DNA from: Selaginella tamariscina
Taxonomy: Eukaryota > Streptophyta > Lycopodiopsida > Selaginellales > Selaginellaceae
Assembly (NCBI GenBank): GCA_003024785.1
Contig: PUQB01000119.1
Coordinates: forward strand, 456,176-520,175
Reading direction: 5' to 3'
Length of the DNA stretch: 64,000 bases
Shown: in pieces, positions 1 through 18,617 of the stretch
How positions within the stretch are numbered: position 1 is the stretch's first letter
How the letters are laid out: the number at the start of each line of letters is the position of its first letter
Notes under the pieces: generated by a model
Told to the model about the DNA's origin: nothing
Seen by the model: the letters and a program-made list of their open reading frames with translations, nothing else
Database searches by the model: none
Translations under genes and position numbers: made by a program

Positions 1-2
1 CA

Positions 3-170
3 CTTTCGTTGGTGACACTAAAATCATTTGCTGCAGCATACAACAAAACAGTAGGAGCAAAAGTATTTCAATCTACAGGAATGCGATTCCCTAATGCAAT
101 GAAGCCGTTGCACACCGAGCAATTGCTAAAGGTGTGGTCAAAGTCGATAAATCAGTATGGCGTGCCTTAA
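3..170 (+). other. Open frame at window edge, possible terminal exon
   Basis: A frame is open from the window edge to a TAA at 168-170 (55 codons) and contains the short stretches AAAYNKTVGAKVF and HTEQLLKVWSKS. It could be the last exon of a gene lying outside the window. I do not recognise the family, there is no visible splice acceptor to define its start, and an open frame of this length can occur by chance. Confidence 0.2.
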
Positions 171-759
171 TTTTCAAACCTGGAATATTATTCGTACTGA
201 TTCGATTGTAATTCCATAGTGGACACTTATCCACTATGGCTATTTAACAAATATGGCTTCTACTCCACTTGTTAAATGAATTAAATATGCACGATTTTAA
301 TATTCAAATATGCTACTTTATTTACCGCTGCATAAACCACAAAGAATATCATTACAAAATACACCACAATTCTCAATAAAAACACACTACGTTTAACACT
401 ATCTTTAACATCTAACTTGTCACATTATAAGTCGATTATGATAACACTATATAAGATGGTGAAAATACCACAATATGTATCACTCAAAAATATTATTTAT
501 AATACACATAGAAACACACTATAAAAGCCCTTATGATAACCTTTTAATAGATTGTGGATTTCGTAGTGTAGAGTCCATTTCACGACCAAGTCAGTTTGGC
601 TATGGCTTTCGCGATCGAATCCATCATCCATGGCTCATTGTGTGTAGGTGTCGGCTGACAATGAGCATCAACGTAACGCTTATACCGTTCCTGTGTTTGG
701 TAAAGATGAACTCGGAGATCATCCTGTACCTGACGAAGATGCTGGAGACGATCCTGTAC
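171..759. other. Intergenic, no gene seen
   Basis: AT-rich sequence with short non-conserved open frames. A frame over 475-969 on the plus strand overlaps the antisense side of the gypsy relic and shows no protein signature. Confidence 0.5.
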
Positions 760-2470
760 TATAGGAGCAGAAGAAGGAGAAGCATAAGGAGCAAAGTTAA
801 AACGTGGATGGTAGCTTGTAAGAGCGAAAAAAGGTGTCTAGCTTGTAAATGCGTGAACGGAGTTGCTGTAAGTAAACTCCGCTGTAGGAAGAAGGTCCAA
901 CCAGTTGTCATGTTAGTAACTAATGAAGTAGCGAAGATACTGTTCCAAGGTCTGAATTGTGCATTTTGACTGCCCATTAGTTTACGGATAATATTCTGAA
1001 GAAATGTCCGCTTTAACTTGTAGACTCCGAAGAAGCTCCTACCAAAATCTGGATATGAATTGTGGGCCTCGATTAAAAACAATGCTCTTAGAAGACCATG
1101 ATGTCGGAACACTTTGCGGATCACCAACTCAGCAGTTGTCTGGGCTGTAACCATTTTGTTACATGGTAGGAAATGAGTTTATTTTGTGAAATGGTTAACC
1201 ACCATAAGAACTGCATCAAATCCACGAGAAGGAGGAAGATCTGTGAGGAAATCCATAAAAATGGATCTCCAAGGAGCAGAGGGAATAGGAAGAGGACGAA
1301 GAAGACCAGAGGGCGTGTGACGAGGCATCTTCAACATGTGGCAGGTGTCACAACTCCATATAAACTTTTTCACAAAACTTTGCAACCCAAGCCCCAATAG
1401 TTGCGAGTCACCAACTCAATTGTCTTAACCACAAAAATGTCATGTAGCTGGGTATCATGACAATCCTATACCACATGAGTCCTGTAAACACCAACATGAA
1501 TGTACAGGAGATCTTCCTAGTATAAGAGTCTATCCTATATGGCAAACAACTTGTAATTTGTACGAGAATTGGAGGAAGAGGAGCTTGCGATGTCAAGACT
1601 AATGTGTAAGAACATATTCTTTACCAAGTTGTCTATAGCCAATTGCAAACGGATGTCATGTAGAAGTGTTGAATTTGTTGAAGCCTGATGAATCTGTAAT
1701 GCCATAAGCCAAAATCGATTATGACCCAATAACACTTGCTTTTGACAGTCATATGCAAGATCGCCCGGGGTCGGTGTAAGATAAGAGTGCCTAGACAATG
1801 CATTCGCTTTACCATTCCAAAAACCAAGCCTATAGACAATGACAAAATTAAAACGTGATAAGAATTCCGCCCACTTAGCCTTGTTGCTGATTGAGAACTT
1901 GAGCCGTTTGAAAAAACTCTAGGTTTTTGTGATTCATAAGAACTTGTACAGGATGTGCAACACCTTTTAGGAAGTGCCACCACTCCTCAAACGAATCTAC
2001 AATGGTCTTGAGTTCCTTATCATGAATCTTGTGATTAATGCGTCAAAAGGAACTTACAAGAGTGAAAGGCTATAGGATGGAGTAACTTGTTTTCTCCAAC
2101 TTGTGATAGGATAAAATCTATTGCAAAGTCCAAAGCATCTACTTCAATAAAGAAGGGACGAAAAGGATCAGGATGTGCTAAAATTGGAGCTATCGTGAAG
2201 GCGTCCTTGAGTGCTGCGAATGCATGTTCCACCTTATCGAACTAAGAGAAATCCCATGTGCGCTTGGTGACTTTTGTGAGTGAAAGTACACACTTGGAGA
2301 AGTCCTGTATGAATCGTCTGTAGAAGAATGCAAAGCCAAAGAAACATTGTATGTCTTATACAAACTTTGGCCTCTCCCTCCACGATAGTCTTCATCATGA
2401 AACTTTTGTAGAACTAGTCTTACATGCTTGTCATGTGCCGCCTGGCCTTTTGACAATTTCAAAACTTCAA
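760..2470 (-). mobile_element. Decayed Ty3/gypsy pol relic
   Basis: Read on the minus strand, fragments of a gypsy polyprotein appear in the normal order with many stops and frameshifts. Near 2460-2390 there is an RT fragment (HDKHVRLVL). At 2340-2040 come the RT thumb and RNase H start (FYRRFIQDFSK, then HPDPFRPFFIEVDA and LLHPIAFHS). At 1800-1600 lies the connection region (SRHSYLTPTPG). At 1397-1180 lie the integrase zinc-binding end (CDTCHMLKMPRH) and core start (MDFLTDLPPSRGFDAVL). At 1154-1080 there is an integrase core fragment (TTAELVIRKVFRHHGL). The wording matches the better preserved element at 57.6-63.6 kb almost motif for motif, so both belong to one lineage. No LTRs, gag or protease were found around this copy. 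It cannot encode a working enzyme. Confidence 0.85.
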
Positions 2471-3169
2471 AGGGCCTTTTTACAATATTGCAATCTTTGA
2501 AGGGCCTTTTAACAATTTTCCCTTCATTTAATAAGTGTTTTGTATATGACTTACTTTCTTGTGTAACTTGTAATGCCTTCAAAGATGGTAAGTTGACAAT
2601 AAACACATGAGGGGCTTGTACCAAGTCAAAACACTTAGTAAAAATATTATTATGCAATGTATAATTAAAAAAAACATGCTTTCAAAAGAGCATTAAAATC
2701 AAACATTATTTATTTTAATTAATGCACACCTTAAATCGTAAATATGAAACCTCAATGCTCATCATGTTGCATGAAACCCCAAGTTCTTGCATTTCAACAA
2801 AAAATTATTATAACATGATCACTATACAAAAATAATAATAACCCCCCAAGATACATTCTTATTTGGTAATTAAGTAGTTATATTTAATTAATTCAAGTAC
2901 TTAATTAATATAAGTCATTGAAAGTCGAATGAATAATCAATTATATTTATTTACCTTCCAAGGCCAATATTTTTTTAACTGATTAAATGCATGTTGATGT
3001 TTTATGCATACATTAAAAATGTATTTATGGCCAAACTAACACATCAAAAAATCAACGAATCATCTTCAATTTTGTGTATCTTTCAATATAATGCTTATTC
3101 CAATGTAATAAAATAGAAAGCACAAATGGATATAACAATTTAAAGTAGCATAGTTAAAAATATACCAAA
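2471..3169. other. AT-rich intergenic stretch
   Basis: Strongly AT-rich, with no frame of coding character and no recognisable repeat. It separates the gypsy relic from the U2-like sequence. Confidence 0.5.
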
Positions 3170-3346
3170 TAGGTTGTGCCAGGCTAAGGCGGTAGTGTAA
3201 GGCCAAAGCAACACGTGGCAGCCTGGGGAATGGACCCCCCACAAAAAATTAGGTTAATAGCATTGGGAGACGTGCTCCCATATTAACTATTAAACTTATA
3301 AGAACAGATATTACACTTATCTTAGCCAAAAGACCCAGAAAGATAT
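3170..3346 (-). ncRNA. U2 spliceosomal snRNA-like sequence, divergent, probably a pseudogene
   Basis: The minus strand reads like U2 snRNA from end to end. It has the 5' segment TTTTGGCTAAGAT, then ATCTGTTCTTAT and AGTTTAATA. A perfect stem-loop follows (TGGGAG, loop CACGT, CTCCCA). After that comes an Sm-like site (AATTTTTTG), and then 3' stem-loop sequence (CACGTGTTGC ... CACTACCGCC ... GCCTGGCAC). The length of about 177 nt is a little under the usual 190-196 nt in plants. The branch-site recognition segment GTAGTA is changed to GTAATA, a C is missing just before it, and stem IIa no longer pairs. The upstream side (3347-3440) shows no plant USE element (RTCCCACATCG), and its TATA-like run lies too close. 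U2 identity is firm; function is doubtful. Confidence 0.85.
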
Positions 3347-4061
3347 TTTTTTATAAATATAATAGATAACACATGTTAATCTAATTGTTTGAAAAGGTTG
3401 TTTAGTGAGGTTTTTAACAATTGTATACAGTGTAGTAACAACTTATGTCAAGTTTAGCAATATGTTTTGACAAACATATTTTGCCATGTGAAAAATAATT
3501 AAACTATATTTATAATGATAATTCATTATACCATTTGAGAGTTACCTCTTCCACGAGTTCACATTTATTGTATTAGTCATAATAATAAATAATTATATAC
3601 TTAATAATAAGCATAATCTTTTTTTATATTACCTTCAAAATCTTGACGAATTTTTGAATTTATAAATTTAGAGAAAAATAAATAAAATATGAAGAGAACA
3701 CAAAAACGACTCACCATCTACGACTCACTTTGCAACATCATCGTGGTAATGCCATATCATCAGCCATGTGTCACAATGCAGTACATACACAGATAATACA
3801 TTATTTACACGTAGTTTGCTGTCCCACATGCAAATACAATACACACAATTTACAGGGACTTACACATAATTTACATATGCATAAAATACAGGAGGTTGTC
3901 CAGCAAGCCCATATTTTAATATTATCAATCTATTTCACAAAGTATACTTGTGTGCAAAATCGTTGGTTTTTATGTACCGAACTCCAGACGATTTATAGAT
4001 TATGTATGTGTAAAACACACTTATGCAACTTATTTAGATTCCAGCGCCTTCGCAGAGGCTC
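3347..4061. other. Intergenic region downstream of serine acetyltransferase
   Basis: AT-rich, with repeated short words such as ACACATAATTTACATATG. An open frame at 3730-4236 runs antisense into the last serine acetyltransferase exons and has no protein signature. No gene is supported here. Confidence 0.5.
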
Positions 4062-6206
4062 TCACCTGGAAATTTGGCTCCTCATTGCATCTGAAATACT
4101 AAAAAGACCAACTCAAAAAAAGGAGTGTGATATTTTTCTTAAACCCTTACCATGCTTCATTGTCAAGGCAGGAGTAGGTTCTTCAAGCGTCCCAACAACT
4201 TTGGCAGGAGTTCCGGCCGCCATACTACAATTCTAAACAAGTGAATAAGACTCTCTCTCTCTCTCTTCTCCACACAACACACACCTGCGTGGAGCAACGT
4301 CTTGAGGACCAATGACCCAGCTGCGACCATGGAACACTGCCCAATGCGAATATTTCCCAGATAGTAGCTGCACTCCAATCAGCACGCCTTCTTCGATTTT
4401 GGGATGCCTGTCACCTGCTTCTTTACCTGTTCCACCCAGAGTCACGCCCTGCATAAAACATATTTATTAACGCACACACAGGTGCATCTCTCCTTTACAA
4501 AAAGCATGTTACCTGCATCAGTGATACTCTATCACCAATAACACAGGTTTCTCCTATAACTACACCCGTTCCATGATCCAGCATGATTCCTTTGCCAATT
4601 CTAGCCGCTGCATGCAAACACAAATTAGATAAAAACTATCCCTGAACATTAACATTTACCTGGATGAATGTCTACGGCAAAAACCTGTAAACATATGAGA
4701 ATTAGCTGTCAATAATATATATTCTTGCTTTGAAGAAGATTTACCTCACTTATCCTGCTTTGCAATGCTAAAGCAAGTACATGCTGGCCGCGATTCCACA
4801 GTGCATGAGCGACTCTATAAGACTGCAAGGCTTGATACCCCTGGCTTGATACAAACATGTTAGTTAACTACTTTTCATATCTCATTTGATGATCGTCTCT
4901 ACTGCTATGAGATCTTGCCTTCAAATACAGAAGTGCAGAGCTGTAGGATCTGCAAGATGGATCTCTATCTTTTACAGCCTGGAGAAAAGTAGAATTAATC
5001 TAATGCATCAACATAGATACACCGACACACACGCACGTTTCTATAATAAAAGAAAGATACATTATGCATGCACCAACACACACGCATAAAAGAATAAATC
5101 GTTTAATGAAGACACAAGAAGCCAGAAATTGCTGCATCAGCGCTGCGTATACTAAAAATGTACGTGCATACTCACTGAATCTTCTAACCTGCACGTCTAA
5201 ACGAATAGCTTCTTGGACTTGGGAATCATGCATGAAGACGTCGTCAAATACATCGAGCAGCTGAGTTGCAAGTAGGGTCGCATTCTTCAAGCGATTTGCC
5301 AACACAAATCCCACAGAGCGCTCAAAACATGGATGTGCCAATATACTTGCGTATAAAAAACTACTCAACAATGGTTCTCTTTCAGCCTAAGAAATTACCA
5401 AATGTTAATAATATATATACTCACGTACGATTATATAATACCTCGAGTCGTGCCTCAGCACGAATAGCAGCCCAAATGGGATCGTGCGTGATAAGCTCAG
5501 ATAAATGTCTGCTGCCTTGTTTTGGAGGTTGAGCACTTGAACAAGGTGGTAAAGAAAGACTTGGTAATGAGACGTGCGACTCCAGCTCTTCAACTGATGC
5601 CTTAGCCGCTGCATACATGATAAGACTGTTCATACTATATATAACAAACATATACATGTATTATGGAAACTAGATGTGCATACACACAAATATATATGCC
5701 ACGCATCATCTACCGCATATCAGTAAATTCACATATACATCAACCATGCATAGTAAGAACTCGAATATAAGCATGGAGAATTATATGTCCATGTCATACC
5801 TGCAGCTGCTTTCGCTGATACTTTATCAGCTCCATCACATATTCTATAAGTCGGGAAAACACTCCTCCATTGCTCGTCATATGTCCGCTCCTAGAATTTA
5901 ATTACTTTGAACATGCACAAGAACGCACATTATTACCTCAGTCTGGGGACTCTTATCTTCATCGGATTCAACTTTGTCATTGGTGTACTGACCATATCCA
6001 AAAGGCCCACTTCCTTGTAGGCTGCTCAAGCTAGTGTCCTTGGCCTGTTCACTGTTCTTCTTCTTCACAGTGTCATCGGATTCACGGAATGCCCCATTTG
6101 ATCCGTTTGAACATTTTATGTGCGGCAGCATGGGATTTGCGGGGCTTATGGGACACCTGCAATTATTGGTGCTCAACGCCGCCGGCAGTGGGAGCCAAAG
6201 CGCCAT
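4062..6206 (-). CDS. Serine O-acetyltransferase, two frameshifts near the C-terminus
   Basis: The enzyme acetylates serine with acetyl-CoA to O-acetylserine, the carbon skeleton for cysteine, and in plants it acts with O-acetylserine (thiol)lyase. The start is the ATG at 6206. About nine exons follow with GT-AG introns. Exon 1 is a poorly conserved N-terminal extension that may be an organelle transit peptide. Next come the helical N-domain ([40 protein letters not shown]), the segment [20 protein letters not shown], and the hexapeptide beta-helix with the catalytic signature ([30 protein letters not shown]). The frame slips near 4360-4372 (about -2) and again near 4299-4303 (-1), which together restore the frame. 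The tail continues after an intron ([10 protein letters not shown]) and probably ends at the TGA at 4064-4062. The start lies 242 bp from the divergent ELM2-SANT gene. Family assignment is firm; the exact last exon is less sure. Confidence 0.9.
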
Positions 6207-6448
6207 AGATTCTACTTCATCTTCACAAACCCTATGTACATATAACCACAACAACGTATAGAGCACTTTGTCAATTGCGCGCGCCCAAGTGAGGTTAACA
6301 TAACACACACTATTTAATGTAATTATGCAAACCAATGGACCCTAGGTAGGTAGAGATGGAATTGAAATGAAATACGCATTTTTCAAGGTGCCAATGCAAA
6401 TCCAAGGTAACCAAATGGTTCAAACTAAAATATCCTCTGTAACAAAGA

Positions 6449-7367
6449 TTGCATCCCATCTGTGCTGAGACTTTGCAGCGACGGCTTATGACAAGACAGG
6501 ATGACAGCCGGGTGTTTAAGGACGGGATCCGCTGGTTAACAACGCTTGCACTCGACCCCGGCACTCCCTCCAAGTCCTATGCACCTGTCCTCGGGAGGAT
6601 CCGTAGCTCCCTCGCTACCAAAGTTGAGGTAAGCAATTTCCTGCATCAATGTGTGGACCTACTCATATTTAGATAACACTCTGCAGAGAAGAGCCACCAA
6701 GTACAGCCTGCGACCGCACAGACCCACTCTCCAGCAGGTCGGTACGGAACACAGGTCCCCGCCCACGAGAAAAAGAGCTCGAATCGGAGACGACTTCCAA
6801 GCCGAGGTTTCTTCCAAGCCGCCGGGAGCTCCGTACCAAGATGACGAGTCAATTATGTTCGCGTGGCACAGGAGGGAATATGCGAGTTCTATGCCCGTAA
6901 GATGCCTTTGTACGGACAAGGCGTCTGCTGAGTGTGTTAAACTCCACATTGAAGAAACCAGGAGCAAACTGGAGTTAGAGCTGAGCGAGAATTTCACTAG
7001 TTGGGAGTTTCACAAAATGGGAGGTAGATACATAAATAAAATGTATTCCCAGAGCCTAATTTGTTTAAGAACTTAGACGTGCTTAAATATAGAATTGGTG
7101 GCCAAGAGTTGGAGTGCGGAGGAGGAGAGGACGTTTAAGGCGGTATTTTTGGAGTTCAAGGGGACAGGAGAGGTCTGGAAACGGTTAAGGGAAGTGTTCC
7201 CTGAGAAGACAGAGGCAGACCTGGTCAGCTATTATTTCAATGTGTTTATGTTGAGGAGACGAGCGGTGCAGAATAGGATTGCCCTCACACCTGACAGCGA
7301 TGACGACGAACAGGTTTTGCCGGATGACGCAACACAGCAGGAGCATGAGCTCCTTATCGTCTTGTGA
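6449..7367 (+). CDS. ELM2-SANT domain protein lacking the ARID domain
   Basis: Three exons (6449-6628, 6687-7023, 7093-7367) join in frame and give about 263 residues. The first part is a conserved plant block (WLTTLALDPGTPSKSYAPVL). It is followed by an ELM2-like stretch (RRATKYSLRP) and a C-terminal SANT/Myb-like domain (SWSAEEERTFKAVF, LVSYYFNVFMLRRRA). The end is an acidic tail (TPDSDDDEQ). SANT domains in this family sit in histone-modifying complexes, so a nuclear chromatin role is likely. The product is clearly paralogous to the C-terminal two thirds of the ARID-ELM2-SANT gene at 40.6-41.9 kb, but no ARID exon is found between it and the divergent serine acetyltransferase start. The start could instead be the ATG at 6488. 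It converges on the AAA gene with about 110 bp between stops. No frameshift was seen. Confidence 0.8.
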
Positions 7368-7478
7368 CAAAGTAAACAACACATTATTCACAAAAAAGCT
7401 ACTTGATGCATGTCTTCGCAGAAGCAGCTCTGGTAGCTATACGTATACTCACCTAACACAACACAAGAGCAGTTATTA

Positions 7479-10400
7479 TTAAGTTGGTGAAGCAAGGTGC
7501 ACCTTATGTTGTGGTGTGATTCTGGCTTGGAGTCCAACCTGTTCTTCTGCCCATTTAACTAGAGTTTGCCTCCTCTTATCTGCCGACTCTATGTATTCCC
7601 GTATTGGTGGTAGGCCATGACTTGGCGGATTTCCAACCAATCCTTTAATTAGCTGTAATTAACCATACTGTTATGTAGTGTGTAATATAGAAAATATATG
7701 TATTACCTTAGATGCCCATTTACGTTCTGCTTGCTGACAGACATCACGAAGATCTCGTCCAGACATTCTGAAATAATTAAATTTGAAAATTCTACATAAG
7801 TAATATGTACAATAGATATCACATAGAAACTACACAAATGCACATATGCATGCCTGTTGTGTACGTGTATAGACAAGCTACAAAGATAATCTTTTGAACC
7901 GTGTTGACATACAGACACAAACATTGACATTGAATATGCGCCTGTATTATGCACAAAACAGGAACATAATAGTCATATGTATACCCTTCACTTGAAGCAG
8001 CAACAGAAGCCAGTTCCTTAGGTGTTAGATGACGGGCGTATTGTGCAACGATTTCCTCTCTTGTTTGAAAATCAGGCAATTCGAATGTGATTGAAGCATC
8101 GAACCGACTGCAAACAGGAAAAGTTGCATACATGTTCTACTGTATGCACAGTTTTAATAGACTGACCTGAGCAATGCAGGATCCAGGTCTTGCTTCCGAT
8201 TTGTTGCAGCGATTACCACAATGCGTTTATCTTGCTCGAATCCATCCATCTAAGATGTATAAAATAAAGAAAAAATTACGGAGAGACATTTACACAAACA
8301 TGCATGTATAGAAATATATTTTAAATGGATAAGCGTATATACATATACATAGAGATAACCTGTCAGTTTGACTATCCAAGATGTAGAGATAATAGTATGT
8401 AAGGAGCTAGAATATATACCTGTCGCAGAAGCACTGAGAGCATCCTCCTGGTAGCTTCATGCATGTCAGTGTCACGGGTAGTAGCCAAAGAATCAATCTG
8501 TGCGTAAGGCAATCAAATAAAGTTTATATTTAATTTTATAAGGGTTATACAGCTTTATGCATGCGCATACATGTGTGTTATGATACATAGATTGCATGCA
8601 CACAGATAAAACATATACAAGTAAGACTTACCTCATCCAGAAACACAATTGCACCATCTGGAAAATCATTCCCTGCGTTAAATACCGAAGACACAATCTC
8701 TCGCTTTCTCCATAATATTTTGATGTCACAACTTCCAATGGCACATACAGCAAAGGCACACCCTGTAAACGTACGCGTGTGTGTTGTGTGTTGCGGCATA
8801 ATCACAAAAAGAGACTTACCGCCTGACTTGCAATAACTCTTGCACATGAAGTCTTACCGCAGCCTACATGATACATGTAATAAATCAATACAAAAAATAT
8901 GCAACATAAATACATACATACATATAACATACACATAAACCATACAAATATTTTAAATATTTACCAGGAGGGCCTTCAAATAAGACAGCCCTTGGTCTAT
9001 TAGATTCATACTTGTGCCTTGTCCCACGTGCAATACTATCGTAAACTTCCGGCCTTTTCAATGCAAGAAGAACATTATCCTCTATTTCCCTGCTAAAGCA
9101 TAATGTACATGTTGATATAACGTAGATAAATATCGTGTCAGGAACATGCATAGATTACACGAGCAAATATTACACATACGCACATACGTGTTTGTGCATA
9201 TGTACCAATCTGTATGCATAAAGTGCAAATATATCATACAGGCAAAATGAGTAATCATCATACGCACAGAGAGATGTACGCCATCTGTAAAACATACCTT
9301 TTTTGCTCGTGGTAGCCAGCAATGCTTTCCCATGAAAGACGCTCGGCATCAGCTTCACCATTTTCCATTTCTAGACCATATACTTTTACTCCCAGTTTGT
9401 CCAAAGTCTCCAATGCACGTTTTGTTTTCCTCCCATTTGCTTCCCCTCCACGAACTCTCGTTGCTTTTCGAGACTCAAGTTCGATCCCTGCAGCCACCCG
9501 AACTGCACTTATAATCGTATCAAGCTCCTCTGATGAAAACCTCCCTTTCCGCAGAAATTCTATCTCCTGCATCATAAGCTCGTAAATTTATGTCTCCCCC
9601 CTCCCCAAACACACACACACTTGTTTGGGTGTGTATAAGCTATACACACGAATAGATAAATCTACCGAGGTTTTCTCCCCAACAAGAGGCTCAAAAATCA
9701 CAACGCAAAGCTTGTCAGTATATTTTTGTTGGATTTCCCTTATCCGTTTTCAAAGACTCCAGTGGATGAGAAATCACAAGCTGTCGAGCAGCTGCACTGA
9801 TACAAAAGAAGCATTATCTATAAGACTCGTTTCTGCCTAAAACACAGACACACATGTATATGCATGTATACATACAGAAACGGAAATACCTGTTTGAAGC
9901 TCTTACTGTTAAGTCAACATCAGTCCCAAGCTTCGAAACCACGTCAACAACTAGCTGATAAATGCTACAAGATGGAGGCACAGGAAACCGCACCGCAATC
10001 TACAAAAGAGACAGGATATTAGTCTGGCTTATCTCTCCCACATGGCATACGAATCAAGTACATGTTTCTGCTATGTATACCTGCTGACCCCTGGCGGAAA
10101 CATTAAGAGGAGGAAGACCGGCGTGCTTCAAAGGTTTGAGTCTTTCACGTAAATCTTCACGGACTTCTTGTACAAGCTTTTCCATTTCAGAGTTAGCATC
10201 GGGTGGAGTGGCAGGAGTAGCAGCAATCCTGTTGAAGAAAAAATTCCCACTCTGCAAGGAAACAATTCAGCCAAAAGGTTACCCTCAATTGGTTTATACT
10301 CACATCTGCATATACAGGCTCTGCATGAATAGAGTGCAACTCAGAAGCACCAAACAAGATTCCTGCACCTATAGTAGAGAGAGTAGCCCATTTCACATGT

Positions 10401-10563
10401 GTTTGCCCTGTTGCACTCCCACCATCCGCTGCCTTACTAAATCGGTAACATCCTATCACCGAAAAATCATCAAGCTGTGACATTTAAGCAGCTAAAACTT
10501 ACCTTGAACTGCAGGCAAAAACCTGCCACGAAGGAGGGGGCGGACGCCTCGCGCCAGCATCAT
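7479..10563 (-). CDS. Organelle-type AAA ATPase
   Basis: The start is the paired ATG at 10563, opening a basic, arginine-rich N-terminus (MMLARGVRPLLRGRF) typical of a mitochondrial or plastid presequence. The middle (10.25-9.25 kb) is a family-specific region. The C-terminal half is one AAA module in order: WESIAGYHEQKR; FEGPPGCGKTSCARVIA (Walker A, built across an intron); VPLEVVTSKYYGESER (pore loop); AIVFLDEIDSLA (Walker B); VVIAATNRKQDLDPALLSRFD (sensor 1 and arginine finger); and AMSGRDLRDVCQ-like sensor 2. The stop is at 7481-7479. A base appears to be missing near 8690-8697, between GESER and SSVFNAG, breaking the frame inside the AAA core. The module resembles plant organellar AAA proteins of the ATAD/MSP1 type, so protein quality control is a plausible role, but I cannot name the exact orthologue. 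It shares a 126-bp divergent promoter with the FGAM synthase gene. Confidence 0.85.
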
Positions 10564-10689
10564 ACAACCCTAAAATCTGCAGAGAGTCACGAACTCTGTT
10601 CTAGGGATGTCGGTATCATTGAATATTCTTCCCCTGTTTAAGGTTTTAAGAATATTCTTAAAGGTCAGATTTGGCATGGTTTAGGGTTT
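10564..10689. promoter_or_regulatory. Compact bidirectional promoter with telo-boxes and heat-shock-like elements
   Basis: Only 126 bp separate the start codons of the AAA ATPase (minus) and FGAM synthase (plus). At each edge there is a telo-box-like word (AACCCTAA near 10566-10573 and TTTAGGGTTTA at 10680-10690), a motif common in promoters of plant housekeeping genes. Between them lie two copies of nGAAnnTTCn (10620-10629 and 10649-10658), the half-module of a heat-shock element. The motifs are visible directly; their use is inference. Confidence 0.5.
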
Positions 10690-18570
<7,881 letters not shown>

Positions 18571-18617
18571 TTAATGTTTTTTTGAATTTATTCGAGTATA
18601 TGCCAGAATATGCCAGC

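Noticed and set aside
3730-4236. 168-codon plus-strand frame
   Set aside because: It overlaps serine acetyltransferase exons in antisense, has low-complexity content, and shows no protein signature.
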